A DNA stretch of 64,000 nucleotides from Knufia peltigerae (GCA_030247855.1 JAPDRN010000074.1:116637-180636), one strand, 5' to 3'; positions 10,240 through 21,259 are shown, counted from the first letter of the stretch. Translations and numbers: made by a program. The notes: generated by a model from the letters alone, not told the origin.

Positions 10240-12126
10240 CTACAATTTTGCCTTGCCGAGAGCAGCCATAACCTCCTGAGCACCTCTGTCTCCCGACCGG
10301 ACTGCTCCATCCATATATCCCTTCCATTCATACGCCGTCTCGGTGCCAATGAAATGAAGCTTCCCATGCGTCGATCTCAACGCATGATCATACTTGGTCA
10401 TGATCCCAGGAGGTGAAGCGGGACAAGGACACCCCTGAGCCCACTGATCCTTTGCCCATTCATGCTCCGTGACCGCAAGTGGTTCTGGTACCTCATCAAC
10501 GTACGGTCCAAACATTCTCTTCAGATGTTCCAGGACCGCTTTGAATCTCTCTTGCTGCGTGAGAAGAGACACCTTGCGACCAAAGTCGCCATTCGTGAAG
10601 CAGGTGAGCGTGTACGAGCCGTACTTGTCGTTGCTGGAATCTCGACACGTCGTGATCGGACCCTTGAACGACATCACAGCGCCCGAAAGTCCCGACTTGC
10701 GCCACCAGGGTTCCGAGTACGCCACCATGACCTTCAGGGTGTATCCGAGGACATTGCCCTTGCCTAGCTCTGCTTTGGCTTCGGGTAAAGGTGGCTCGAA
10801 TGTGATCTCCTTGTACAGGGGCGTCGGGACGGAAATGATGACTCGTTGGCACTTGAAGTCCCCCCGTCCAGCGGACACATAGACACCCTCTGGAGTCTGC
10901 GAGATGCGGCGGACTGGGGAATCCAAAACCACGGAGCCAGGTGTGAGCAGCTTCGCCAACTCGATGGACATCGATTGCGTTCCTAATCATTGCGAGTAAA
11001 AAGTGTCAGTTTACTGGTTTCTTCTTCACGCCCACCATCAGAACATACCTCTGACGAATCTCAGATGCTGGCCTCCATTCTTGAAATCCGACCTCATCAG
11101 CAAAAGACCTCCTCCACTCTTGCAGTAATTCAAAAAGTACAGAGCGCTCATCTCGGACGGCTCGAGACCCAACATGGCTCGCGTCCACAGCTTCACTGAA
11201 GCCAATGCAGTCTCGGAGCTTATCTCCTTCTTGCACCATTCCTCCAGGGTCATCTTGTCGTACTTGCCACCGGTACCGACGGGGTCGTGTATGTCTAGCT
11301 GTTGACACAGCTTCTCAAACAGTTCGCGCACGTACACCAGACTCTCCACGCCGTTGGGCTCTGCCATGGCTTGGGGGGTCCCTCCGTATTCGAAAAGCCC
11401 CAAGCCGCCTCCGATGTCCTCCTGGATGATGTTGCCCTCGGTCCTCTGCGTCACGAGTTCCAACCCCAGGGACTTTGCCAGCGCGTAGATCTCGCTTTGA
11501 TTGGTGTCGTTGATCCAAGCAGCTCCGACGTCCTGGAATTTGCCCTGTCCCAGCGGGTCGACAGACCACGTCTTGCCGCCGACTCGGTCTCTGGCTTCGA
11601 CCACTACGCACGAGACACCGGCCTTTTGGAGGTTGTAGGCCGCTTTGAGTCCGGACAGCCCTGCCCCGACGATGACCACTTCGGTCGTCCGCAACGGCTC
11701 CTGACGGACGGCGGCGTACGCCTCGATCTCGAATTTATACTCCGGGTTGGCGAGGGCCGGGACGGGAACCAGCGTCGTCGCAGGTCGATGCCCGTTCAGG
11801 AACGCCTTGACGTGTTTCGTGTGTCGGCGGTTGTTCGGGTCGTAGTCGACAATGTAGTAGACCAGTTTGTACACGTCGGTGACTTTGGCACCCGCAGCTT
11901 CGAGGCAGCGGCCTAGATTCGTCATGGCGAGAGCAATCTGCTCGTCGATGTCCTTGGGGACTCGTCCACTCTCGTCCGCCCCGACTTGGCCGGCCGTTGC
12001 GACGACTCGCGAAGCTCCGGTGGACGTCGCGACGTGAGAGAAGACCGGACGTGAGTCGAACAGTCTATGAGGGTCGATTGTGTGCACACTGGGCGGCATT
12101 TTGTCCGACGAAGAAGACGGAGACAT
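10240..12126 (-). CDS. RidA/YjgF domain fused to a flavin amine oxidase
   Basis: A two-domain enzyme of 606 aa. Exons are 12126-11049 and 10982-10240 (66-bp intron, G to GA). Residues 13-140 form a RidA/YjgF-like domain (HTIDPHRLF ... GQVGAD ... KVTDVYKLVYYIVDYDP ... KFEIEAYAAV). Residues 146-606 form a monoamine-oxidase-type FAD domain: VVIVGAGLSGLKAAYN at 150-165, the ADP-binding Glu in VVVEARDRVGGKTW, and the C-terminal FAD motif HFIGTETAYEWKGYMDGAVRSG in shortened view (GTE, GYMDGA). Amine oxidases make imines and RidA proteins hydrolyse reactive imines or enamines, so a fused imine handler makes chemical sense. The Arg that canonical RidA uses is not in its usual place (see findings). 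The start at 12126 was chosen, with a second Met nine codons on. Confidence 0.88.
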
Positions 12127-12874
12127 TCTTGTCTGGCTCTCAACTTTTCCTCGCTGTCTACACGCGTACAAACGGTTGGTAGTGTGGTAGTGAAATTGTA
12201 GGAATTTCACCAACAAACCTCTCTCTACATGTACTTCGTTTCCAAGCACGGATATGCACGACTTTATCAAGTTGCCAACCGCTTTGCCCTCGAGCTGAGC
12301 CCCCGAATGCTTACTCACGTTGGACCCCCTCGCATCTCAACTTTCTTCGCCCAATCAGTTCTCGTAGAAAGATGCGGAGATCGGCTGTGGACTCTCGGAA
12401 CTCGCAGATAAAAGTTCGGTGCCGCTACATACCTAGGTAGCCTTTCGCTTCCGAACGCAAAACGGGTACGCCGAACACGAGGCGATTGATAGGTCAAAAG
12501 GGAAGAGGTTCTTGGAAGGGAAAGTCATGCCGTGAAATGCCCTCTTCCGTGGTCCAAAGGTCATCAATCGTAATAGGTATGTAACAAGGCGCGAGCAACT
12601 ACAGCAGCATATCTACATACAGAAAAGACGAGTCCCCGTATGAGTGCTACGTGGGCTACATTGTGTGAAGATGACGAGAAATGTCAAAAAGAACAGACCG
12701 ATACAGAAGAAGATTTATACAGGGCACGAGATGCTTGATAACCCTGCCTGACCAAGTACTGAGTAACAGGATCGCTTGCTCGCACCACCTTCTCTTCTTT
12801 GTTGAGTGTGAGCGTGAGTCTCTCTCTCTTTTTTTTTCTCTTTCTTTGATTTTTTCATGCTAGGTTTTTGTGTT
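12127..12874. other. Intergenic between amine oxidase and reductase genes
   Basis: It holds the promoter of the amine-oxidase gene and the 3' flank of the next minus-strand gene. A CT-rich microsatellite tract lies at about 12817-12850. No gene seen. Confidence 0.5.
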
Positions 12875-13906
12875 TCATATGCCCCGTTCCTCCATCTCAA
12901 CAGCCTGCTTCACAAAGTCGACGACCGAAGTGCGGAACGTCCTATACGACTTGATCCCCAAGTCTCTCGCGGCTTCCTCGCCGTCGAGGTTACACGTCTC
13001 GTCGAATTCCTGGGGTTTGCCGTACTTTACGACCCGCTCCTTGCCCCAGTCGAACTCTTCCGCGATGATGTCGGCGGCCATCGTGTACGTGTACCTCTCC
13101 GGCGCCGCTATGGTGTACCTCTTGTTTCTACATTCGGGTCGGAGCAGCGCCTCGACATGAGCGAGGGCGAGGTCCCGGACGTCGATGCAGAACGTGATCC
13201 CTTCTGGGATCCCTTGGCCACTCGCGACCTGCCACAGCGCGTCGCTCGTCTCGTTGAGCTCCGACAAGTTCGCTACCGGATGTCTCATCGGACCAAACAC
13301 CATGGGTGGACATAGAGTAACGATGTCAAAATGGGGCTTTTGGGTATTCACAAAGTTCCAAGCCTCCAGCTCTGCGAACTTCTTGGACCCTCGGTAGGCA
13401 AGGACGGGACTGGTTTTGGGGTCGATGGATTCCTCGTAAGACTGAGGGTTCCAGTCCTTGCCCGTGTAGGTGAACCTTGTCGATTCTTTCCGGTCGATGT
13501 CGATGACTGCGGCAAACGATGAAGTGATGACGATACGTTTGACTGATGGTTCTCCGGTGGCCGCGTGGAGCACGGACTTGACGCCCTGGATGGCAGGGAG
13601 AACCACGTCCTTCTCATTGTCCCTGGGCTTGAAGCTCAATGGACTGGCGAGGTGCACGATACCGTCGATGCCCCCCTTGACCGCGTCCGCAAATGAAGAA
13701 GACGACCCCGTAAAATCGGCGACTTGGACAAAGTCAAGCTGGTCGGCGTACTTCGGACGTGCGTCCTGCATCTGCCGTGCCTTTTGCATGTTTCTGGCTG
13801 CTCCCCTGACCTTGCAGCCACGTTCGAGCAAGAGATCCACGACGTGAGCGCCGATGAATCCCGTCGCGCCCGTGACCAGGACATATGGCTGCTTGTTAGC
13901 ACTCAT
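12875..13906 (-). CDS. NAD-dependent epimerase/dehydratase-like reductase (GRE2-type extended SDR)
   Basis: Predicted NADPH-dependent carbonyl reductase of the extended SDR family, 343 aa, no intron. The glycine motif GATGFIGAHV is near the N-terminus, then RGAARNMQKA (NADP-type Arg), HLASPL, and the active-site YRGSK. The length fits yeast Gre2 and dihydroflavonol reductase-like enzymes (about 340 aa), whose substrates include methylglyoxal and aldehydes. The actual substrate here is unknown. It is transcribed divergently from the 2OG oxygenase at 14382 across 475 bp, so the two may share control. Confidence 0.88.
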   Translation of the reverse strand: MSANKQPYVLVTGATGFIGAHVVDLLLERGCKVRGAARNMQKARQMQDARPKYADQLDFVQVADFTGSSSSFADAVKGGIDGIVHLASPLSFKPRDNEKDVVLPAIQGVKSVLHAATGEPSVKRIVITSSFAAVIDIDRKESTRFTYTGKDWNPQSYEESIDPKTSPVLAYRGSKKFAELEAWNFVNTQKPHFDIVTLCPPMVFGPMRHPVANLSELNETSDALWQVASGQGIPEGITFCIDVRDLALAHVEALLRPECRNKRYTIAAPERYTYTMAADIIAEEFDWGKERVVKYGKPQEFDETCNLDGEEAARDLGIKSYRTFRTSVVDFVKQAVEMEERGI

Positions 13907-14381
13907 CGTTTGTCTGGGAATCTTCTAGGCCTGATCTATCTGTGTTTCAAGGAACAATCCCCCGAGACTTTCTTAAAGCGAAAAAACCCCATTTCCAAAG
14001 GGCCACGCAAGGCAACGCCCTGGCCTAAAGTAGCTCTCTTGCGACACGGGCTCCGGTGGAAGATGCTTTTTCTCTTGCGTGGGGCAGAATCGGAGGTGGA
14101 TGAAGCGAGGGATGTGAGCATTGTGGGGTTGAACAGTAATCACAGCCACGGTGGCTGACGCTTATGTAACACAATAGCCCCCCAATGCCGCGTCACCGCC
14201 ACAGGCATCAACCATGCACTTGAATACGCATTTTGTTCTTCTCATTCAGTTTAGGCCTCGTCCTTCCTTTCCCATTTTGGACCATCCTGACTGGTATCCT
14301 TTACTTAAAGCAGTGGTAGTCTGCCTGGTAATCCAAAATTCTGCTACATCCTCGAGATGAGCAGAAGGTGGACGATCCCAA
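13907..14381. promoter_or_regulatory. Divergent promoter of the GRE2-like and 2OG-oxygenase genes
   Basis: A 475-bp head-to-head spacer between ATGs. CCAAT-like and TATA-like elements are not obvious. No gene seen. Confidence 0.4.
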
Positions 14382-15386
14382 ATGGACGAGCACGATGATT
14401 TATCAGTGCCACCACCTGCAGGGCCTCCGCCCCTCTTGTCTGATGAACAGCTCGTCTCCCTCGCTCGCCAAGGCTGGCTTTGTGTTGATCTGCCGGAAGC
14501 ACTTTCACGCACTCTGAAAGTGCTCTTTAATGATTCCGGAAAATTCCTGAAATTGACGAGTCAAGTAAAGACTCGATTGTACCCGAAAAAGCTAGGCACC
14601 GAGTTCGGGTACTATCCCGTCGAAAACGAAAAGGAGTACGTCACGTTTCGATGTCATGTTCACGGCGGTCCGAAAGAAGTCTTGGGTATCGACCCGCTCA
14701 CGGCGGCGTCGACGGGGGCACCAGTAGGAGCACAGCTCGAAAACAATGTCGCCTGGGCGTGGAGAGAGGCGGCGCAATACCTGTTCCGCATCCTGTGTGA
14801 CATCTCCCGGGCGAGCGATCTCGACTTTTCCGTATGGGACAACATCCTCGACGGCACCTTGACGATGCCGGGCGGCGAAGAAGAGATGACTCACACCCTG
14901 ATGCGTCTGTTTCGGTACTTTCCCTCGACCGGTTTCGCGGGCCAGCACTCTGATCTGGGGTTGCTCACGCTGTGCGTCGCGAGTGGCCAAGGCTTGCAGG
15001 CGTTGGACCGGGTCGGCTCGACCAGGGACACCCCGGCGTGGGTGGATGCCCCCGTGGGTCCGGACAAGGCCATGGTGTTGATCGGTGAGACGCTGAGGGC
15101 ACTCTCGTCGAACACCGTCAATACCGGGGTCCACAGGGTCGTCGGGAATCCCGAGGGGCGGAACAGTATTGTTTTTGCCCTCCGACACTCCAACAGACAC
15201 GACATTGACTTTGGCCTCTTCGGAGGTGAGGGCGTCATGACCGCGCAGGAATTGTGGAAAAGTGTCCAAGTTGGTAAAATCAACATCAACAGTGTCAAAG
15301 AGCTTCGAGACAAGCAACGCGCAAAGTACGATGCCGAGAGGTCAAAGGGACAAGTCAGCGATACGATCATCAATGGCCAGCGATAA
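14382..15386 (+). CDS. 2-oxoglutarate/Fe(II)-dependent dioxygenase (isopenicillin N synthase-like)
   Basis: A non-haem iron oxygenase of 334 aa without introns, about the usual length for the family. The iron-binding facial triad is visible: His and Asp in GQHSDLGLLTL and the distal His in TGVHRVVGNP. The 2-oxoglutarate anchor RNS lies shortly after, in the usual RxS spacing. The N-terminal DIOX_N-like part contains DSGKFLKL and the FGYYPVENEKEY stretch. These enzymes hydroxylate, desaturate or cyclise small molecules in the cytosol. The substrate cannot be inferred. Neighbouring reductase and thioesterase genes fit a small-molecule pathway but do not define it. Confidence 0.9.
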   Translation: MDEHDDLSVPPPAGPPPLLSDEQLVSLARQGWLCVDLPEALSRTLKVLFNDSGKFLKLTSQVKTRLYPKKLGTEFGYYPVENEKEYVTFRCHVHGGPKEVLGIDPLTAASTGAPVGAQLENNVAWAWREAAQYLFRILCDISRASDLDFSVWDNILDGTLTMPGGEEEMTHTLMRLFRYFPSTGFAGQHSDLGLLTLCVASGQGLQALDRVGSTRDTPAWVDAPVGPDKAMVLIGETLRALSSNTVNTGVHRVVGNPEGRNSIVFALRHSNRHDIDFGLFGGEGVMTAQELWKSVQVGKININSVKELRDKQRAKYDAERSKGQVSDTIINGQR

Positions 15387-15735
15387 TTCAGAAGACGATG
15401 ACACCCGAAAGAATCGATGCGCGACTAGATCCAAGGCACTCTCAGGATGGCCGACGCAGGACGTACACTTTATCCCCCCTTGATAGCCATTTACCTAACG
15501 ACATGCATTATGGGCGAATACCAGCAGGCAAGGTTCAAATATAAGAGGATATTAAGTTGCCGAATGAAGCAAAATTGATTACCGAAACCGCAAGGCCAAT
15601 CATCTACCACCTCTACAGAAAAAATGGTCAGAGTAATACGAAATAAAATGCTGAAACTTTATCTAGATGATAAGTTTCAACAACACCGCTGCCACTGAAG
15701 TAGACGATCCAAGTTTTATGGCATTTGTTTTGCGT
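15387..15735. other. Convergent intergenic region
   Basis: This is the 3' flanks of the oxygenase (+) and thioesterase (-) genes, AT-richer than the coding regions. No gene seen. Confidence 0.5.
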
Positions 15736-16491
15736 CTATAACTTCTCCCTTTCTATACTCACAAACAACCCGTCTACCTTTGCGAGCACCACGCCTTGCT
15801 CATTCACGACCTCGCCGGTGGCAAAGTGCTTCCTCCGCTCGATCCTGTCGACTTTGCCCTTGACGAGCACCACGCTCGGCGTCGGCACGGGCTTAACGTA
15901 CGTCACGTTCAGGTACGCCGTGACGTTGTCACCGTGCCGGCCCTCGGACCGCGCGCACACGGCCACGAGGATGCTCAAGACCTCGTCCAGGATGGTGGCT
16001 ACGATCCCGCCGTGGCACACGCGCGGGTACCCGTTCAGCCCGGGCTCGAGGCTGAGGAGGGTGCGCACCTCATCCTTCAGCGGCCGTGACTTGGTCGGTC
16101 GGCGGTAGAGCGAAGTCCATCCCCGTATCGTGTCCGAGGTCCTGAGGGTCTCCGCCAGCAGGGCGTCCTCGCGCGTAGAGCCCTTGTGGATCCGAGACGA
16201 GGTGGGTTCGAGCTCGTAGTCCGGGTCCCGGAGGATCTTCTGGCACCACGGTATCGACCTGAAGAGGTCGGCTTCGGCGAGGTTATTATCGTCGCGTGTG
16301 GTGTCGTTGGACATGGTAGTCCGTCCTGGTGGTGAGGGTGATGTGTGGGCAAAGGGTCGTGTGCTTTTTGATACCTTGCTGGCGACGACGAATGACGGTG
16401 AAAATCGACTATTCTTGGGGTTGGATGTGTGGTAGATGAGAGGATAATACCGTCGGAAGTGTGCTCGAGCGAGTCTTGTGGAAATCAACAT
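15736..16491 (-). CDS. Hotdog-fold thioesterase superfamily protein (THEM4/5-like)
   Basis: Predicted acyl-CoA thioesterase of the PF03061 hotdog fold, 251 aa from ATG 16491. The diagnostic HGGIVATILDEVLS motif sits at about residues 160-173, with the catalytic-type His-Gly-Gly and Asp/Glu. A long beta-strand region, NVTAYLNVTYVKPVP, follows. The first 59 residues (MLISTRLARAHFRRYYPL...) are Arg/Ser-rich with almost no acidic residues, so a mitochondrial targeting sequence is plausible. A second in-frame ATG at 16314 (MSNDTTRDDNN) would give a 192-aa cytosolic form. Two products from alternative starts are possible. Confidence 0.82.
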   Translation of the reverse strand: MLISTRLARAHFRRYYPLIYHTSNPKNSRFSPSFVVASKVSKSTRPFAHTSPSPPGRTTMSNDTTRDDNNLAEADLFRSIPWCQKILRDPDYELEPTSSRIHKGSTREDALLAETLRTSDTIRGWTSLYRRPTKSRPLKDEVRTLLSLEPGLNGYPRVCHGGIVATILDEVLSILVAVCARSEGRHGDNVTAYLNVTYVKPVPTPSVVLVKGKVDRIERRKHFATGEVVNEQGVVLAKVDGLFVSIEREKL

Positions 16492-17449
16492 CGATCAATC
16501 TTTTTAGGGTGTCGATGTCTTTGTTAAGCTGATACTCGCTCTGCTTGGGTGACTGGCTACACGATCTAAACTCGGTGCCGAGTAACTCGTTCAGATGTTG
16601 CCTCGGTTAAGTGCCCTAATAGGTTTTAGTAAGTTAGACACTTTTAGGGCCAGAATATTTTAGTGTTTTCGATTAAATCATTAGACGTGGAATTCCAGGC
16701 AAGTTTGACGAGATGATGTTGCTCCTGCGTTCTTTCGACTCTCAGTCACATCCTCAGCAAGATGAGTGCCTGGTTTGTTCCTCACAGAATATTACATGTC
16801 TAAGATTTTGCACATGCAAACCGCGAAATGCTACATTCATCTGCTTTTGGACGCCGAAAGACGACAAGAAATTACTTCCTGGCAGACATTTTCATCCTCC
16901 GTGAAATGAACCCTGATCACGGTGAACCCTTCTTTACATCAAGGCACATGTTCTTTTTTGAGGGACTTTTATGAGGCTGAACTGATCCCTTGCTTTATCT
17001 CTGCCTTCGCACCTCTCAGCGCCCTGTCCTGGAATCAGCCGCTTTCCCCCGCGTGATCATGTCATTGGACCCCGAAAATCTGGGCAGGGATCTGAACCTG
17101 ACCGCCTCCATCTTGGCCCTATTTCTGTCTTGAAGGTTGTGACAGCCTCGTATTTCTTTGGCTGAAAGATGGCTGCCTTTTTTGACAGCTGCTTGTATAA
17201 CCTTGCTTACGCCCTGAAAGCCTGAAGCCTGCTCTTCCGGTCTTTTCGACATGTGAAAATGAGCAAGTTGAAACATTTAATGAGCTGAACGCGCCCTATT
17301 CGACTGCTCTCTCCAAGTTATTCCTAAAACAAAACATTCAGGAACAAACTTGTCTGCTTTCTATAGTTTGAATCGGCATCCTATCGACATTGACAAAACT
17401 ATAGGTTACCTATATATCCGGCCTCAATTCACACCTTCACATCCTCAAC
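16492..17449. promoter_or_regulatory. Divergent upstream region, thioesterase and hydrolase genes
   Basis: A 958-bp head-to-head spacer. A small open frame at 17016-17276 on the minus strand has no recognisable feature and I do not call it. A tatatat element lies at about 17411-17417, roughly 35 bp before the plus-strand ATG at 17450. Confidence 0.4.
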
Positions 17450-19102
17450 ATGGCTGAACACTCGACACCTGTGCCTTATACTGCAAATCCGTTGTATCTT
17501 TTGCTCAGCGATCTATGGCTATTTGTCAAAATCACGATCACCTGGCCGCCCTCCGCAGGACTTCCTAGCATCATCTTACCGTGGTGCCCGACCAAGTACC
17601 TCGACGAGTTGGCTTTGACTCCGGCAAACATATGGGCTATATTCTTGCACAGCCTGCTCATACTTGGCCAAGTTGTTTTCTTGGTCTCACTCGTCCCATT
17701 GGCTTTTGGTTTGATACCCAGCTTATACTTCCTGTACATCATCGCATTCGTGCTCGGGAACCAACTTGTATGTGTCCTCCTGAACGGAAGGCGACAGCAT
17801 ACACTCATCTCCTCGAACCCGAAATGCGTCGACGGCTGGCCGACTCATCCCAGCGAGAAATGGGTCTTTATTAATGGTGTTGCAGTTGGGTAAGGCCTTA
17901 TGGCAACAGTCTACAAAACTATTAGTAGGAATAGCAATTTGGCTGACAAAATTGAACACAACAGGCGCAATTGGCTACAGGCTAACCTGGATCGCCTCTC
18001 GATGATATTCAGACGACCAGTCTACGCGATCCACAACCAGACGTAAGTAAAAATTACCCTCTCTCTCCATCTCAGAACCGTCAATACGACAACTTATTGA
18101 CCAAAAAACAGCCGAGGTATCATCTTCGACGTTCTGGAATGCATCGTCCAGCGCGACCTCAATTATGCAACCCTCGACATCCGACAAGCGTACTCGGCAC
18201 TCACGAAGGTCCTCTCCGACAATAGCGTGCACAAGGTCGTTTTGATCCTCCACAGTCAAGGCGCCATCGAGGGCGGAATGGTTCTCGACTGGCTATACTC
18301 TAGTGTCTCGGCCGATGAAATCCGGAAACTTGAGATATACACCTTTGGTAATGCCTCGAACCACTGGAACGCTCCGGCCAATGGCCGTGATAATTCCGGG
18401 GTCGCAACAATTGCTCTGCAAAGCTCCACTCCAAGCAACAGTGATGATGGTAGTGGTGAAGCCTTGGGCGGCGCTCAAAATCAGAGACTAGTCAAACATA
18501 TCGAGCACTATGCGAATACAGGAGATTACGTTTCCAGATTTGGCATTCTCCATTTTCGCCCGAACAAGGCCGCAGCAACGAGGCAGAACCACGACGAGAC
18601 GGTCATGGCGGCGACGACGACGACGATGACGACGACAACAACAACAACAACAATGAGGCCAAGCGGCTCCCAGTCTCCTCGGGCCAACAACAGTTCAAGT
18701 GCAAGTGCACCAACTGGCGCTGGCGGCACGCAGCCCGACTCCAACTCGTCAGGGGTCCTTCAAATTAATCTGAAAGAAGAAGCCAAGGGTGAGAACAATC
18801 GCTTCATCGGCTTGCTTTTCAAACGAGAGGCGTCCGGTCACCAACTCAACCAGCACTACTTGAACCACATGTTCGAGTTGGAGGGCGTCGACGAACGCGA
18901 CATGTCCAAGGGCTGCGTCAAGGACAAGAATAGATTCATGACCACGCAAGTCGACATGGATGTTTTGAGTGAGTGGGATACGGTACAGGCTGTAACCTCC
19001 GGAAGCCCCGCCAGTGGTGGTCAAAGTCGCCGGAGACACCAAGTCCGGGAGTATAGTCGGTTGTGGACGTATCGGAACGGCGAAGATCCAGATACTACCT
19101 AA
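17450..19102 (+). CDS. Membrane-anchored alpha/beta-hydrolase-like protein with a poly-Thr tract
   Basis: A fungal protein of uncertain activity, 502 aa. Exons are 17450-17889, 17965-18042 and 18112-19102 (introns 75 and 69 bp). The N-terminal half has several hydrophobic helices (LLLSDLWLFVKITITW, IWAIFLHSLLILGQVVFLVS, LIPSLYFLYIIAFVLG). The second half contains VVLILHSQGAIEGG with Ser221 as candidate nucleophile. The first Gly of the usual GxSxG is Leu here, as LHSQG. Residues encoded at 18613-18652 are a Thr run from (GAC/AAC)n, followed by a Ser/Gly-rich linker. The C-terminus contains LNHMFELEGVDERDM. It looks like a fungal lipase/esterase-like family of unknown substrate; catalytic acid and base are not assigned. 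Confidence 0.7.
18613..18652 (+). repeat. Trinucleotide (GAC/AAC)n coding microsatellite
   Basis: An almost pure trinucleotide run, read in frame as ACG/ACA/ACC-type Thr codons with one ATG. It gives a poly-Thr segment in the hydrolase-like protein. Confidence 0.9.
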
Positions 19103-19458
19103 TGATCAACAAACCGACGCAGCAGAACATTTTTTGTCTTTCCTAAAGAAAGCCTTCAGTGAAATTAACCTGGCGGGAAAAAGAGATAATACAAAACAAA
19201 AGGTAATGACGGGACTATGGCCAAAACGGAACCATGTGGCCGTTGTTTGGTGCTTTTTTGGTACTTGATTCAAGTGACATTAGACTCAGGTAAGGCTACC
19301 ATTATAAGCACATGGCATATATATATGATTCTCCGCTCCTAATCCGGCCCTTCTTTGCTGTCGATGTCTTTTTTACCCTTTACCGAGCACGAGCTTTGTG
19401 TATCTTGGAGGCAACCTCATCTCCAAGAACAACTATGCACATGAAAAGGGCAGAAACT
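19103..19458. other. Convergent intergenic region
   Basis: This is the 3' flanks of the hydrolase-like (+) and GDSL esterase (-) genes. No gene seen. Confidence 0.5.
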
Positions 19459-21259
19459 TCAAAGAAATCCACCGACCCCATTCGTAAATTTGCTAAACAG
19501 ACTCAAATCGATCGAGTCGGCCAACAAGTGATATCCAGCTTCATTGGGGTGCAAATAATCCCCCGACTGCAACGCGCCCGCCAACTGACTCGGCACGGTT
19601 TGGTTTCTCACCACGGCGTCAAAGTCGAACACGGCGTCAAACGTGCCACCCGAATTGCGGATAAAGTCGTTGACCTTTTGCCTGGTCTGCTCACGGAGTG
19701 TGCTCGTGTAGGGTTGGAGGGTCGTGTTCCCGTTGGGGGCGGAGAATGGAGTGATGGTCGCAGCGAACAGTGGAATGTTGAAGGCGTGGATCCGTGCCGA
19801 GATCTGCTTGTACGCCGCGATGAGTCGGTCGTACGTGACGGTCAGGTTGGCGACGGTGTCGTCGGCGGTCCCGATGTCGTTGACCCCTTCGAAGATCATG
19901 GCGTACTTGACACCGGCGTGTGAGAGGACGTCCCGGTCGACGCGAGAAAGGACACTGGGACCCAAACCATCTTCGAGGATCCTATTCCCTCCCGCGGCCT
20001 GGTTGGAAACGGCGAGTGAAGTGAGCATTGGGTCGCCGCTGGATTGTAGACGAGCGAGGAGGAGGTCGGTCCACCTGTTTTTTTGTTAAGTCCTTAGTCT
20101 TCAAATCTAACTGACAAGACGGCACGCATACATACATCCCCAAAATGAAAGAAGGAGAGAGAAAGAGATTTCAGGGTTTCAGGGTTGTAGAGGGTTTTCC
20201 TCCCAAAAAAAGCAAAAAAAGAAAACGTACCGATCATTCATGTCTGTATCGCTACCTCGACCGTCGGTGATGGAGTCACCTATGATGGAAAACGCGTGGG
20301 TGGTAGGTGGTGACCATGCCTCGACAGCAGACAAAAAGAACCTGGGAAGGAGGTGTAAATCAGAGAGTCAGTCATATGCTATTTGTTGTATATCTGCGTA
20401 TGGGGTTGCGGGAGGGAGGGAGGGGGGAATGGTCGAAGAGAAAAAGAAGGCCGAGTCAGTCATCATCCTTACCAGTGAGCAGTACTATTCAACTCTGGCC
20501 CGGTCAAGTTCGTCGCTCCCACCTGGTTTCCTAGAGTCATCCAGCTCGTTGTTCGACTGCCTGGGTGGCTCGTGATGTACGTCCCTTGCTGTCCGGATGC
20601 GAGGTACATGGTCACACTAATCATGGATTGAGGCCCGATTGCGAAATCCAGTGGGTCGGACACACCCAGAGCCCCGTCCGGGATGACGATTGACTCGTCG
20701 CCACCGCTGAACGTGACGGTCTGCAGAGTGGACGGCTGGATCGCACTGGCCCCGGCCGAGCCATTGTACGGCAGGGCGATCGTCATGCTGGTGATGGGCA
20801 AGTCGGTTAGGCCGAACGCGTTGGAGATTCGGATACGGATCTGTGAGGCGCCGATCGACGTGTGTATCGTTTGCCGGATCGTGCTGTTGTTGAATATCCT
20901 CGTGGATGTGTTCTAGCTTCTGATCAGAAGACACGACTCATAATGTTTTCAAGTCATCTGATCTTCTTTGTGGAAGAAGAGAAGAAACCACTCTCACTTT
21001 GGGAGGAGGCTCACGACAAAGAGGGAAATTGGAACTGGAACAGCCGTGAAGGATAAATACAACATACATATGGCGATGGTGGAAGGTTCGTATATTCTGT
21101 CAATTGAGGCATGGCCGTCCATGTATCGACCCAGTGGCCATCCGGTATACCTGGTGTCGTGACGAGGGATTTCTTGTTGTTCAGGGAGGTGCAGCAAACG
21201 GAGAAGATGAAGGTGTAGAGTATGAGCATGACAACTCCATGGTGCTTTGATGGTGCCAT
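19459..21259 (-). CDS. Secreted GDSL/SGNH-family esterase
   Basis: An extracellular acyl or acetyl esterase, 452 aa. Exons are 21259-21068, 20912-20473, 20341-20231 and 20074-19459, with unusually long introns (155, 131 and 156 bp). The N-terminal hydrophobic segment VVMLILYTFIFSVCC is a signal peptide. WVDTWTAMPQ and the jelly-roll-like region (NNSTIRQTIHTSIGASQIRI) precede the catalytic domain. Block I is GDSITDG (Ser233), block III GVNDIG, and block V DYLHPNEAGY with the Asp/His pair. This architecture matches fungal SGNH hydrolases that act on polysaccharide or lipid esters outside the cell. Splice phases close exactly to a single frame. Confidence 0.88.

Noticed and set aside
17016..17276. 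86-codon minus-strand frame as a small gene
   Set aside because: No signal peptide, domain or codon bias, and it lies in the divergent promoter between two supported genes.
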